Below the pieces are notes generated by a model. It searched no databases. It saw only the letters and a program-made list of their open reading frames with translations, and was not told the origin of the DNA. From assembly GCF_902686445.1 (NCBI RefSeq), contig NC_062217.1, forward strand, positions 172,802,598 through 172,866,597: 64,000 bases of DNA, given 5' to 3'. The DNA comes from Sciurus carolinensis. Lineage: Eukaryota > Chordata > Mammalia > Rodentia > Sciuridae. Positions within the stretch are counted from its first letter, which is position 1. Every line of letters begins with the position of its first letter. Position numbers and translations under genes: made by a program. This document shows, one piece after another, positions 1 through 12,149 of this stretch.

Positions 1-150
1 GGTGCATTGCTTCTGAGTTTCAGAATTCATAAAGCCTCCTCAGAGGAAGATGTCACCACCTAATGGATAAAATACCTGTACCCGTCTTGTGTCCTTATGA
101 GACCTGCGAGGGCTGTGCTTTTATTGTCCAAAATTTGCACTCAGGTTGTG
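1..150. other. unique flank left of the first L1
   Basis: Non-repetitive sequence up to the target duplication of the L1 at 159. I see no gene signal in it. Confidence 0.5.
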
Positions 151-1187
151 AAAGTCTTTTTTGTACGTTCTTTCTTTAGTTTTTAGTTATACATGACAGT
201 AGAATGTATTTTGACTTATTATACATACATGGAATATAACTTCCCATTTTTGTGGTTGTACATGATGTGAAGTTACACTGGTCATGTATTCACATCTGAA
301 TATAGGAAAGTTATGTCTGATTCAGTCTATGTCTTTACCATTCCTACACCCTCTCCCTTCCTCCCGTTTCCCCCTGTCTAATCCAGTGAACCTCCACTTC
401 CCCTCCTACTGTGTGTAACCTTACGCATATCACAGAGAACATAAGGCCTTTGTTTTTTTGGGATTGGCTTATTTCTCTTAGTGTGATAGTCTCCAGTTCC
501 ATCCATTTACCTGCAAATACTGTAATTTTATTCTTCTTTATGGTAAAGTAATATTCCATTGTGTATAAGTACCATATTTTCTTTATCCATTCATTTACTG
601 AAGGGAACCTAGGTTGGTTCCATAGCTTAGCTATTGTGAATTGAGCTGCTATGAACATTGATTTGGCCATGTCAGTATAGTGTGCTGATTTTAAGTCCTT
701 TGTGTGTATCCCAAGGAGTGGGACAATTGGGTCAAATGGTGGTTCCATTCCACGTTTTCTGAGGAATCTCCATACTGCTTTCCAGAGTAGTTGCACCAAT
801 TTGCAGTTCCATCAACAATGTATGAGTGTGCCTTTTCCCCCACATCCTCACCAACATTCGATGTTACTTGTATTCTTGATAACTGCTATTCGGACTGGAG
901 TGAGATGCAATCTCAGTGTGGTTTTGATTTGCATTTCTCTAATTGCTAGTAATGTTGAACATTTTTTCATATATTTGTTGATCGATTGTATTTCTTCTTC
1001 TGTGACATGTCTGTTCAGTTCCTTTGCCCATTTATTGATCGGGTTATTTGTGCTTTTGGTGTTGAGCTTTTTGAGTTCTTTATGTATCCTGGAGATCAAT
1101 GCTCCATCTGAGGTGCAGGTGGCAAACATTTTTCCCATTCCCTAGGTTCTTTCTTCGTGTTCTTGATTGTTCCCTAGCCAAAGTCTT
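151..1187. repeat. target-site duplication bracketing the L1 at 159-1179
   Basis: AAAGTCTT occurs at 151-158 and again at 1180-1187, directly at the T-rich end and at the truncated 5' end of the L1. Eight bases is short for an L1 duplication, so chance is possible. Confidence 0.5.
159..1179 (-). mobile_element. L1 retrotransposon, 5'-truncated 3' end
   Basis: This minus-strand LINE-1 fragment contains the end of ORF2 and the 3' UTR. Two open stretches in the same frame (complement of 344-799, 151 codons, and 848-1138, 96 codons) carry the ORF2 C-terminal signature, including FIAAQFTIAKLWNQPR and EWIKKIWYLYTMEYY. The second copy at 11409 reads Cys-Trp-Arg (TGT TGG CGA) where this one reads Cys-Trp-stop (TGA), a CpG-decay type change that separates the two stretches. 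The 3' UTR fills about 165-420 and ends in a T-rich stretch, the tail of the minus-strand copy. The direct repeat AAAGTCTT at 151-158 and 1180-1187 is a plausible short target duplication. There is no promoter, ORF1, endonuclease or RT domain, so the copy is dead. The long preserved frame suggests a fairly young insertion. Confidence 0.93.
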
Positions 1188-2524
1188 GTCTTTAGATGAT
1201 GCTGTGTGTTCTCGAGGGTCATGGATTCACAGATGTGTCATCCCTAGTGAACATGGGACAGTCAAACACCATATCCCTGAATGCCTCCTGTTTGTTCCCA
1301 AAACCTGGCCAAGTTAAGGGAACAAGGGAAGCAATTCTGGGCCAGAAAGGGCAGATGTGGGTGCCCTGGAAGGACGCTGACTTTCTCAAGCACGCTGGGA
1401 TAAGGCAAGCTAGTGTTCTCTGTAGAAAGCCACTTTTGTGCATTAGTCCTGGTAGCTGCTCCTCAGGAGGCGGTCAGACAAGCAGCTCAGCAAGCTGCTG
1501 ACGACGTCACTGCTTCTGCAGCCTGACATAAACCCCTCTCTGAGGGGACGGGCACAGAACCGCGGGCACTGTGGAGAGTATACGTGTCCCTCATCCAGCC
1601 AGCCAGCTACCCCTGGGCAGTGCACCCTGTAGAGCGGAGGGCTGCTTCCTGGAGCACTGTGAGGGACAGGGGCGCCTCAGTCCATCACCCCAGCCTCCTC
1701 TTGGAGTAGTCACTGTTCCCTTGAAGGCATTCTCCAATAAGCCATTTGTCTCCCACGCTGTCTCTGGGCACTGTTTTTGATGTGTCTACCGCCTATCCCA
1801 CTGTTCTGGTACTGCCAGGCAGCAGCATGGTTGAAGGACAGGTGCCCTCACCCACCTGCCCTGGTGGAGGAGAAGGCACAGCTGCATGTACCTGCGCTTG
1901 CTCAGAATTCAGGAGCAGCTGCCTCTGTTGTTAGTATGTGGTCAGAGCTTGTGTGGGACCGGGGTTTACGGACTGGGCCTCCATCCTGGCTCATGTGGAG
2001 AAGCACGGAGCCCTAAGTTTTGGAGCCCAGTCGTGTGTTTATGTACTTAACACCTCAGGACAGCAGGAAATAATTAGTGGCTGGGAACACCTTCTCCAAA
2101 CCCAGAGCCTTTTCAACTTTCAGACTCACAATCTATGGTTCCAATTGTAAAGCAAGGAGAATGCTGGGAGGCCCTCCCTTCTGTGACCCAGGGCCAACCC
2201 CCCCGCCCCACCCCAGGTGACCACCGTGTGGACTTGCTGTCCACGCAGGCAAGTCCACGCAGTAGCTGGCAGCATGTGCGTGGCCAGGACAGCCCGGCCG
2301 GGGCGCACGTCTCACCCTGCTGCCCGGCGGGATCCTCACGCAACTCCCTTTCAATTAATTGGTGTGATTTGCTGGCGGCCTGTCCTTCTGGTCTGGAACC
2401 AAGGGCTTGAAGGAGCGCTGCTTCCAGGTCCCCAATGCAGGCGGTGTGAGAACGTGAGGATGAGACAAGAGCAGAGTAGCATTCAGCCCTGGGCTCCCGC
2501 CAGCCCTGGCTCCCTTTATTGATG
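1188..2524. other. unique intergenic sequence, no gene seen
   Basis: GC-moderate to GC-rich sequence with only short chance frames on both strands and no recognised repeat. There is no consistent coding frame, no splice-site series and no RNA gene. Confidence 0.5.
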
Positions 2525-3060
2525 ATGTGTGCTTTCCCCCAAGGTCAACGAGGGCTTGGCGACAACTAATATTATATGGCATTTCACGTTCGCTGGGTCC
2601 TCGCCTTCGAGTGGGGGCGGGGATCAAGCAGTCCGCTATTGAAACTTGTTCTTTTGCCCAGAGAATTTATGAGAATAGGAATAAAAATGTCTGGATAATT
2701 TTCAGCTCTTTGCAAAAACAGCCCCTTCAGCACACTGCTGGACTTGAGGCAGCCGGCCCGAGGGGATGGCGGGGAGGAGCGTTGCTGCCGCCCTATTCAT
2801 CTCCCCAGGGCAAAGGAGGTGCTGGCTGCCAGGGCGGAGCAGTTTTGTTTTTAAGAAGCCAAATAAAAGCGCTCAGGACAGGCTTGATAGATGAGCAAAT
2901 ATTTTGCAGAACATTCATTCACCTGTTTACTTTGCAGTAACCACAAAGAGCCTGTAGGGGGAGTTTTCTTATTACGCTTTTTGAGTAACAAAACAGAAAA
3001 TAATTTCTGGTGTTTCTTCCTTCCCTAATGAATCTGCTTTTACTCTGTCTGGATGTGAGG
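2525..3060. promoter_or_regulatory. candidate conserved noncoding element (unverified)
   Basis: A repeat-free block in which a CpG-bearing half is followed by AT-rich sequence with TF-like words: AAATAAAAG near 2861, CAAATATTTTGCA near 2896 and a FOX-like TGTTTAC near 2924. Texture and motifs are what I see; that it is an enhancer is inference. It could equally be neutral unique sequence. Confidence 0.28.
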
Positions 3061-4506
3061 TGAGCGATTTTTGCATGGACAGTACTCTCCCCAACCCCAC
3101 TAGTGCATCTGAGTGCATCTGAGATGGTGCAAATGTGTGTGGGTATCAGAGGATTCCAGGGAAACAGAGAGGAATGAAGGGACTTAGGGTATGTCCTGCA
3201 CATCGGCCAGGGTGGGACTGAGGCGTGGTCACAAGTGTGTCCAAGGGACAAGTGTCACAAGTGTGTACCTGCCTAAATGTCATGGGTTGCTCCCTTGGCC
3301 GCCTCAGCCCGGCCCTGGGTGATGGGCACCCAGACTCTGGCTCTAAGTCCAGTCCTGGGGCCCAGGGAAACCACAGGACAGGTGGAAGGACAGTAGCACA
3401 GGGGTGTGGGGAGGCGCTGGTCCTGAGGCTCTGCCCCTCCAGGTGAGGATGGGGAAGGGGAGGGGGAGAAAGGGGGGAGGGCTTGGAGCTGGAACCTGCG
3501 TTCCACTTACTAAACCATGGCCTGTGGCCTCACGGCCCCCGGCGCCATCAAGGCCAAAGACTGCCTGACCCCACAGATGGGGCAGAGAGAAGGTGGCTGG
3601 GGGGGGAGTCTGTTCAAATGGGATGAATGAGGAAGAAGCAGGGCAGGTAGGAGAAAGCAGGAGAGTCCCAGGACCTTGGGATGCCATTTAGGACCCAGGT
3701 TGCCAACATGGCAGAACTGGTAGTTGACAGAGCGTGACCTGAGGGATTCCCCGACACTCCCAGGGGGCCCATCCTGCTGGTTCAGCAGCCCGGCCAGAGG
3801 CCACAGCACTGGATAGGACAACGAGCCCAAGGCTGACTAAGGCTGGCCCCCAGGTACCCAAGCAAGGCCACGGCCAAACCTCAGGTCAACAACTTCAGTC
3901 CACCCTCTGTAGTGCGGCTGAAGTTGTGTGACAAAGGACGGGTCAGGGAGGTAAGACGGGCGGCTACTAAGGCAGCTGACAGTCCAGTGTTGGCAGCAGG
4001 CACACAGGTGGTGCTCCGAGGTCATGGTGAGAGCAAAGTGAGCGGGGGTTTAGGAGGCGATTCAGAAGTCTCCCTCAAGTTCAGAAACGCACAGGCATTG
4101 GAAGAGTCTACCCACAGGTGTATTTACCAAGGGAAATTTAAGAAAATAATCACGTGGGAGAGTTTGCTAGAAGGGAAAAAAATCCAAATGAAAAGGGGAC
4201 ATGAATTTAAGTAAAGTGAAATATGTACATGGGACAGCACATGGTGACCACCAGAAAGGCAAGGCCTCTCCTCAGGCGACACGGGAAGACTGTGGCGGTG
4301 TTTTAATAACTGAGGCAAGCTGAAGAGCAGCGTGTCTAATGCTCTTACTTTTGTAAAATCAGGAAGACACGCTTGTAGGTGGAAAATAAACTGTGGACAG
4401 TCTTGCCTCAGAACGCGAGGCACGGTGGACAGTGGAAAACAGATTAGGCTTTCCTTCTATGTTTCTCTGTGCTTTGTGGCTTCTATTTACTCACTTATCT
4501 GTTCAC
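3061..4506. other. unique intergenic sequence
   Basis: No gene and no recognised interspersed repeat. Holds a G-run cluster at 3451-3481. The frames of about 100 codons here are proline/serine-rich translations of GC-rich DNA without family resemblance. Confidence 0.5.
3451..3481 (+). other. potential G-quadruplex
   Basis: Four G runs of 4, 4, 5 and 6 bases separated by loops of 2, 1 and 5 bases lie on the plus strand. This satisfies the usual G4 pattern with very short loops. Folding in cells is inference. Confidence 0.6.
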
Positions 4507-4566
4507 TTTTTGCGGTACTGGGGATGGAACCCAGGGCCTAGGCGGGTGCTCGAACGCCGAGTCATT
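4507..4566 (-). mobile_element. ID-type SINE fragment
   Basis: The plus strand reads GCGGTACTGGGGATGGAACC followed by CAGGGCCTAGG, the reverse complement of the tRNA-derived ID body (compare the intact copy at 63079-63150). The distal part has decayed and the tail is only a few T residues, so this is an old fragment. Confidence 0.75.
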
Positions 4567-6109
4567 CGTGATTCTCTTTTTCTTTCTTAACTGTGGGCAT
4601 GTATGGCTTTTCTAATCACGAATAAGTTTTGTGATGATTCTGCACATTTAATAAATAATAAATTATTATCTGAGATTTATTTTTAATCTCAGAAATTTAG
4701 GCAAAAACCACTTCTCAGAACCTTGCAGTTATTATTTTAGAAGTCCACCATCTTCGTCTGCCATGGCTCTGGACTTGGGGAGTAGAATGGCATGGCTGGT
4801 GACAGGGCAGCAGGGAGCTGGCCCACGTGCTCTCCCTGCCCCCTCTCAGAGCTCCCTCATCTAGTCAGTGTGCTCACAGTCTCCCCCAGGCCAGGACCTT
4901 GAAGGCACCAAGGAGAACAAGCAGGGGGCGAGCAGTCCTTGGTTTCCAGGGTTCCCGTCTTCTGCAGGGTGGACCTTCTCCACGGCCTACCCCCAGCTTT
5001 CTCCTTGATCACCCACGGGCTTCCTGCATGGCTCATGGACAAGGCTGCTTCAAGGTCAACATGCCTGGGCCAGGGGCCAGGTTCTCTTCTGCTTCGACCT
5101 ATTGGTGGTCAAGCCCTTTCTTGAGATGCTTCCTTTTGGGCTTCTGGATACCTGGTGGCTGCTTTTCTCCTTCGTTTGCTGTTTTATCATCTCACTTCCT
5201 TCTTCTCCCCCAAACTTCCACATGGAGGGTTCCATCTTCGGCCCTCCCCATCTCTCCTTTCCTCTGGTGACCTTATCTTATCTGATGGACGTAAGCATCA
5301 TCTAGGTGCTGATGTTCTTCACAGTTTATTGTCTAAACTCTGACCTAGACCTAGCCTCCCGGATCAGGCATCGTCTCCAGTTACTGGATATCTCATAGCT
5401 CGTGTGAAGACAGAACTGCTGGTGGCCCTGGGGCCTAGGAAGGGCCAACTAGGGACGTTTTGACTGTGCAATGGTGTGAGAGCAATGCAAATTCAGTGAA
5501 CTCCAGACTTCAAATTTTGAATAGATGTTTTCCAGTGTTAGTGACGTGCAGAAGGATCCTCTTCTGTGCTGGGCAATGGCAGCGGCCACGGCTCCCAGTC
5601 AGTCCCACAGTTACCAGGGGGGCATCCAACGACCGGTAGCTCAGCACGTGGATGCGGTGACCAGTGGTTACATGTTGGAAACGCATTCTCCACCAGGAAC
5701 GTTTCCGGCTCACAGTGGGTGTATCAGCGCCAGACCGCAGGGGAAGTCCAGGAGCATCTGCAGAGATTCCCAACTCTGCTGCCCCACCTCAGCTCTTCCC
5801 TTTCTCTGTAAACAGCATCCAAAGCCCCACACGCATCTTGATGCTCCTTTCTTCCTAATGCACAAGCGGCTGGACATGAATACTAGTAAGACTTTTTCAT
5901 TTCATCCACTTTCAAAGTACAGCTCAGTTCTGGTGACGACCCTGCCTGTCCTAGGTCCTGGTCCCCAGAGCTCCTGCTGTGTCTACGTCTGCCCGTGGTC
6001 ATCCTCCTGCATCAGCCAGGAGCTCACTCAAGGTCAAGCCCAAGCACTCCGCACTCCACTAAGTCCACGCTCTCCATCAGAATCCCCAGGACCCCACGTG
6101 GCATGACCT
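4567..6109. other. unique intergenic sequence
   Basis: No recognised repeat and no convincing gene. A 193-codon frame at 5525-6106 (+) has no domain, family resemblance or supporting splice structure. A short hairpin lies at 4669-4693. Confidence 0.5.
4669..4693. repeat. short perfect inverted repeat (hairpin)
   Basis: TCTGAGATT at 4669-4677 and its exact complement AATCTCAGA at 4685-4693 are separated by 7 bases in AT-rich DNA. It has no U-run context suggesting a small RNA gene. Confidence 0.6.
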
Positions 6110-6877
6110 TTAGACTCATCACAGCTCTTCTGCTGAACATCAGAGACAAAGACTAAATGACCAAAAGGGAGGAAGCAGCCCGTTATCTCTAAATCAGCAA
6201 CGGAAGGCTGACATTCAGTGGAAACTATGGGAGGCAGATGCTAACAAAACAACATCACTGAAATGCAGAAAAAATCAATAGCCTAGGATTTGATATTTGA
6301 CAAAAGCCCGTTCAAGAGCTGGTGCCAAAATAAAGATGTTTTGGAAAAAAATGAGATAAGAAATGTTAAATTTAAAAAGCTATTAAATTAAAAATCACTA
6401 AATTATTTTGAGAAAGAATTTATCAGAAGTAGAAAGAACAGATTCAGAAAAGTTACATACACATGGGAGTGGAAATCCGTGCCCACGGCATGAAGCAGCG
6501 GCAACGCATGGTGGGACTGAAGGTGTGCGTCCTAGCAATTGTGTGACCAGAACACAGCAGGCACAGAAAGGGCCAAGCTGGCATAAGGCCGTGCTGTTCA
6601 ACAAGTGGTAGGAGAGTCCCACGTGCTGCGACAGTGGAAGGACAGGTGTACCCTCCAGAGTGATCACCAAGAAAAGTAAAAATCGTGCAAGTGAACCCTA
6701 ATATGGATGAAGAGTGAGACAACAGAAATGCTCGGCTGATTACATTGCAAAAGAAAAGGAAGAAAAGAGAAAATACAGGACTGAGGGAAATGGGCTGATG
6801 GAAAACCAGTGGCAGAATGGCGACTTAGAGTCAAGACACCAAGAACTAGAGAGGGCTGCCAGGCTGGCGAACAAAGA

Positions 6878-7017
6878 ACAACCCCAAAGACAACCCAGCA
6901 CTGTGGACCGCAGGCTGTGCTAACAAATAACAACCCAAAGACAACCCAGCACTGTGGACCGCAGGCTGTGCTAACAAAGAACAACCCAAAGACAACCCAG
7001 CACTGTGGACCACAGGC
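6878..7017. repeat. 51-bp minisatellite, about 2.7 copies
   Basis: Units start at 6878, 6930 and 6981 and each opens with ACAACCC(C)AAAGACAACC. The first unit has one extra C; the third is cut off after 37 bases. Copies differ at only a few positions, so the expansion is younger than the surrounding decayed L1. Because 51 is a multiple of 3, repeat-containing frames stay open on both strands; these are artefacts of the repeat. Confidence 0.95.
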
Positions 7018-7353
7018 ATGAGGAGAAGGGGAGGATATAACGTGCATACAACACAGCAAACAAAGCATCAATCAGAAGGAAGCGTGACCACATTTGAGTC
7101 GCCCATTATGGACTGCAGGTAGGAGCTGTTTAAAGGATAAGAATGGACATTGAGAGCAATTAGTCATAAAGTCACCAATTACCAGAGAGACCTAAGAATC
7201 ACATCTATGCACACCTATGAATAGTTTCAAAATACATAAAACGAAATTTGACAAAAATAAGGGAACTAAGTTAAGACAAATCAAAGTCATACTTGGAGAT
7301 TTTAAACCCATTTCTTTTAGAAAATCCAGCATACAATGTATACATACAATATG

Positions 7354-7355
<2 letters not shown>

Positions 7356-7401
<46 letters not shown>
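7356..7401. repeat. (CA)n/(TA)n microsatellite
   Basis: About 19 CA units are followed by three TA units. A likely polymorphic marker. Confidence 0.97.
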
Positions 7402-7504
7402 CAGTAAAGTAAAGAAACAAACCAACTTGGCCTACATGGATAAACAGACATACACACACACGAATTTCACCTGCTTGTGAAGTTCCTTCAGAAGTTTTAT
7501 CAGA

Positions 7505-7682
7505 AAGTGAAACAGACATTATCTCATATGCATGTCTGACTGCATGACTGGTGTGACCCCACAATATGTACAATCAGAAAAATGAGAGATTACACTTTGT
7601 TTATGTATGATCTATCAAAATGTATAAATGTATTGTACTGTCATGTGTAACAAATTAGAACAACTTAAAATTTAATTTAAAA
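7505..7682 (+). mobile_element. L1 3' UTR tail, severely 5'-truncated
   Basis: The sequence from GTGAAACAGACATTATCTCA to an AATTTAATTTAAAAAAA tail matches, base by base with modest divergence, the 3' UTR end of the L1 at 11960-12116. It therefore belongs to the same L1 lineage and is an insertion of under 200 bp within older L1 material. Confidence 0.85.
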
Positions 7683-7689
7683 AAATCTA

Positions 7690-8150
7690 TGTTCATATTT
7701 TAGGACATGAAAAATTCTCAATGAGTTTAAAGGATTGGACCCACAATGTTTACATATTGTCACTAACTTGGAATTAAATTAAAATGCAGCAAAAGAAACT
7801 TCAAGATTTGTCTAAGATAGAGCAAGTACACTCTGCTTTATCTCTCACACTGATTGCAACTAAAATCTCTGGACAGAATGATCAAAACAACTATTTGAGG
7901 AACCTGAAACTTTAAAATATAGCAAAGATAGTTCCTAAATTGAAAGTGACCAATATGGCCATGAGCTCCTCATCATGCTTAATTATAAAAATTTAACAAT
8001 ATATTGTCTAAAATTGACAACTATATTTTTCCTACAATGAATCATTTTAAAATAATCCTATGGTTGGGTTAAGTAAAGTGACTGAAAATTGTATATTGGC
8101 AAGTATGAATCAAAGGAAAACTGGAATTACTTTATTAACATCATCCAAAA
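7690..8150 (+). mobile_element. old L1 fragment (ORF2 endonuclease C-terminal part), fading out
   Basis: 7700-7800 resembles the endonuclease end of ORF2 and parallels 8560-8690, so two separate old L1 copies overlap in content here. From about 7830 the resemblance is weak and the AT-rich sequence is unassigned. Confidence 0.45.
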
Positions 8151-8152
8151 TA

Positions 8153-8303
8153 GTACTGGGAGTACAGCTCAATGGTTGAGCACCCACCTAGCATGTGGGA
8201 GGACTTGGGTTCAGTTTCCAGCAGCCCCCACACATGCACACACACATCACACAGGATATACACCAACAAGAATAAGTACCACAAATAAAAAGAACACCAC
8301 AGA
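8153..8303 (+). mobile_element. ID SINE with CA- and A-rich tail
   Basis: ACTGGGAGTACAGCTCAATG to about 8231 is the tRNA-like ID body, including the box-B-like GGTTCAG at 8209. A CA-rich stretch and an A-rich tail run on to about 8303. Confidence 0.85.
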
Positions 8304-8394
8304 ATGATACAAGAGTCAGTTCTCAAATAAAATAGAATAATCCTGAGAATGCATGCTCCTAGCATGAAACAAAACTGTGATAAATTATAAGATA

Positions 8395-10140
8395 AATGAA
8401 CCCACCATAGTAACTGAAAAATTCAGCACTCCTTTTCAGTAACTAATAGAACAAATATATAGGAAATCAGTAAGAAAAGCAGATCAATCTCGACCAAATT
8501 AAAATTTACAGCATGCTTCACCTACTAACAACAAAATAGACTTTTTTCCCAAGGATATATAGAATATCGCCAAAAAAGAGCATATTCTGTGTCATAAAAC
8601 AAAACACAACAAGTGTGAAAAAAAATGAAATCATGTGAGATATGATCTGATCACAACAGAATTATATTAGAAATTAATAACAGAAAAACATTTAGAAAAA
8701 TGCTAAAATATTTGAACACTAGGCAATGTTCTAACATTTCATAGTCAAAGAGTAAATATTAAGGGTAATTTGAGTATATTTTGAACTAAATAAAATTAAA
8801 ATACAACTTATGGCAATGTGAGGGATGCAGCTAAAGTGGCATTTACAGGGACATGTGTAGCATAAGTAATTATATAAAGAAGAAAGTTCTCAAATCAGTC
8901 ATCTAATTTTCTACCTTTAACAACTTGAAATAAAAGGGAAAACTGAGCTCAAAGCTAGCAGGAAGAAAATAATATGTTAAAAGAAGTTTGAATATTTGCT
9001 AAAATTAATTCCTTCTTAGCTATAACTCTAGCCTCAGAAAGTCTTGAAGGGTTGTGAACAGTGTGCTGTGAACACACTTTTGTGTGCTAGACATGGAAAA
9101 CAAAGACTCCTGAAAAACTTCATATTTTGAATAATTTTAAGCTTACTTTTAAATAATGCATGATCAAAGAAAAACCAAGAAGAATATGAGAAAATACTTA
9201 GAACTAAATATTTTGAATATTCTAAGCATATAAAATTTATAAAGCACATCAACAGCAGTAAATTGAAAGAAATTTAAAGCCTTTGGTGACTGTATTAGAA
9301 ATACTGAAGGACTCAACATAGATGAACTAAGTATCTACCTTAACAGTCACAGCAAATTAATAAATATTAATTTAAAAAGTGAAAAGGCACAAATGATCTT
9401 AGGAATGAATGGGACAGCTATTCAGACACTGCAGATGTTAAAAAGATAAAAAATATTATTAACTTTATGTAAAAAAATGAACACCTTGAATAAAATGGAT
9501 AAAATCACAGAAAGATTCAAATTATCAAAAGAAATACAAGAAAAAGGAGCAAGCCTAAATAGTCCTATAGTCCTTAAGGAAATTAAAATTTTCCGAAGAG
9601 GAAAATTTCAGATCTCTTTGTAGTTGAGTTTTACTAAAAGCAAGGAAAAAGAGAATCTCAATCTATCCTTCAAAGGATTCCTAAACAGGATCTATGTCTA
9701 CTTCAAAAGATATGGGAAAAAAAAAGAACAAAAAGTAATATAAACTCCTCAACTCATCTTAGGAGGTTAACAATACATTGATGGTAAAAACAGGCAAGCA
9801 TAATATGATAAAGAAAATTTGTATATCCCATCTCCTTCATTAAAAGAAACAAAATTTTTAAACAAAAACGTTAGGAATCTAGCAATATAATTAAAGATAA
9901 TGTATCTTAAGTAAATTAGATTTTTATTAGGAATGCAAGTCTAATTTAATAAGAGGATTTCATTTTATATCATCTCTAATGTACAGATGGTCAATAAAGA
10001 TAAATCTGTTGATAATATTGTAATAAAATTTAACTTGTTATAGATCTCTTCGAAAACTAGGAGAGAAGTGTGATATTATAATTTTGCCTGATAAAGTCAT
10101 AAAATGTTTATAGTAAACATTGTGCTTAATAATAAAGGCC
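8395..10140 (+). mobile_element. old L1 ORF2 fragment (endonuclease to reverse transcriptase)
   Basis: The order of L1 landmarks is colinear: endonuclease end about 8560-8690, the linker region about 8810-8960, and the start of the RT domain about 9400-9570, with decayed RT continuing to 10140. Many indels and stops leave no frame. The element is split by the younger L1 at 10141-12118 and resumes at about 12150. Confidence 0.8.
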
Positions 10141-12118
10141 TAATTGCTGATGACATGAATCTATATTTAGAAGATCCAAAAAATTTCACCAAAAATCTTC
10201 TAGAACTAAAAATGAATTCATCAAAGTAGCAGCATATAAAATCAATATTCATAAATCAAACACATTCCTATACATCAGTAATGAATCCACTGAAAGATAA
10301 ATAAAGAACATTACCCCCATTCACAGTAGCCTCAAAAAAAAAAAAAACAAAAAAAAATGGGAATGAATCTAACAAAAGAGGTGAAAGACCTCTACAATGA
10401 AAACTGCAAAACACAAAAGAAAGAAATTGAAGAAGACCTTACAGAATTAATATTGTCAAAATGGCCATACTACCAAAAGTGTTATACAAATTTAATGCAA
10501 TTCCTTTTAAAATCCCAAAGGCATTCTTCATAGAACTAGAACACGCAATCATGAAATTCATTTAGAAAAATAAGAGACCCAGAATAGCCAAAGCACTCCT
10601 TACCAAGAAAAGCAAAGCAGGAGGCATCACAATACCAGACCTCAAACTATACTACAGAGCTATAGTAATAAAAACAGCATGGTATTGGCACCAAAACAGA
10701 CATGTAGACCAGTGGTACAGAATAGAAAACACAGAGACAAACCCACGCAAATACAAATATCTCACACTAGACAAAGGTGCCAAAAACATTTACTGGAGAA
10801 AAGATAACCTATTTAACAAATGGTGTGGGAAAAATGGAAAGGCACATGTAACAAAATGAAATTAAACACCTATCTCTTACCCTGCATGGAACTCAACTCA
10901 AAGTGAACCAAGGGCTTAGGCACTAGAACAGAGACCCTGTGACTAGTAGAAGAAAATGTAGGCCTGAATCTTCACCATGTCAGCTTAGGACCTGATTCCT
11001 TAACAAGACCCCTAATGAAAGAAATTAAATCAAGAATCAATAAATGGGATGGATTCAAACTAGAAAGCTTCCTCTCAGCAAAAGAAACAATCAACAATGT
11101 GAAGAGAGAGCCTACAGATTGGGATTGGGAGAAAATCTTTACCACATGCACCTCAGATAAAGCATTAATCTCCAGGATATTTAAAGACCTCAAAAAACTT
11201 AACACCAAAAAAGCAAATAACCCAATTGATAAATAGGCTAAGAAACTGAACAAACACTTCACAGAAGAAGAAATACAATCAATCAACAAATATATGAAAA
11301 AACGTTCATCATCTTTTGCAATTAGAGAAATGCAAATCAAAACTACTTTAAGATTTCATCTTACTCCAGTCAGAATAGCAATTATCAAGAATATAAGCAA
11401 CAATAAATGTTGGCGAGGATGTGGGGAAAAAGGTGCACTCATACATTACTGGTGGGAATGCAAAATGCTGCAACCATTATGGAAAGTAGTATGGAGATTC
11501 CTCAGAAAACTTGGAATGGAACCACTATTTGATCCAGTTAACCTACTCCTCAGTTTGTACCCCAAATAAGCATACTATAAAATAAGCATACTATGGTGAC
11601 ACAGCCACATCAATGTTTATAGCAGCTCAATTCACAATAGCTAAGCTATGGAACCAACCTGGGTGTCCTTCAACAGGTGAGTGGATAAAGAAATGTGGCA
11701 TATATATATATGATGGAATATAACTCAGTTTTAAAGAAGAATGAATTGTGGGATTTGCTGGTAAATGGATGGAGATGGAGAATATCATGCTAAGTGAAAT
11801 AAGTCAAACCCAAAAAGCCCAAGGTCAAATGTTTTCTGATATGCAGATGCTAATTCACAATAAGTGGAGTGGTGGATAGAGAAGAGTAGAGTTATTTTAT
11901 ATTAGGTTGAGGGGAGTGAAGGAAGAGGAAGGAATATGAGGGTAGAAATGATAGTAGAGTGAAACAGACATTATTACCTCATGTACATATATCACTGCAT
12001 GACTGATGTGATCCTACAATATGTGCAATCACAAAAATGTAATTACATTCCATTTATGTACGATCTATCAAAATGTCTAAATGTCATGTAAAATTAATTA
12101 GAACAAATAAAAAATAAT
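10141..12118 (+). mobile_element. younger L1, 5'-truncated inside the RT domain
   Basis: The copy begins at the RT catalytic loop: GCTGATGAC (Ala-Asp-Asp) at about 10146-10154, preceded by an Ile codon where Phe or Tyr is usual. It continues through the RT thumb (about 10360-10560) and the C-terminal domain (open frames 11015-11236 and 11294-11569, same frame) to the 3' UTR and an A-rich end near 12116. The two frames are split by a TAG where the copy at 159-1179 has a Trp codon, and the downstream one ends at a stop near 11569. The old L1 resumes on the right. Left and right edges share an imperfect AAGGCCTAA/AAGGCTTAA word, probably a decayed target duplication. No promoter or endonuclease, so it cannot move. 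Confidence 0.9.
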
Positions 12119-12149
12119 GAAGAAGGCTTAAAATCATTATCATCATTAT

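Larger units (their letters stand above)
6110..7500 (+). mobile_element. old L1 fragment, end of ORF1 into ORF2 endonuclease region
   Basis: Strongly decayed plus-strand LINE-1. Around 6160-6330 it resembles the last part of ORF1; around 7170-7320 it resembles the start of the ORF2 endonuclease domain (compare the EN-like parts at 8560-8690). No reading frame survives. It carries a 51-bp minisatellite at 6878-7017 and a CA microsatellite at 7356. The assignment rests on family resemblance by eye; the middle part, 6400-7100, is only weakly L1-like. Confidence 0.6.

Noticed and set aside
5525..6106. 193-codon plus-strand frame
   Set aside because: No recognisable family or domain, overlapping frames in other phases, no flanking exon signals.
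6664..7071. Repetitive 135-codon minus-strand frame that looks like a repeat protein
   Set aside because: The repeat is the 51-bp minisatellite, whose length is divisible by three.
7192..7573. Frames with Cys-Val runs
   Set aside because: Translation of the CA microsatellite.
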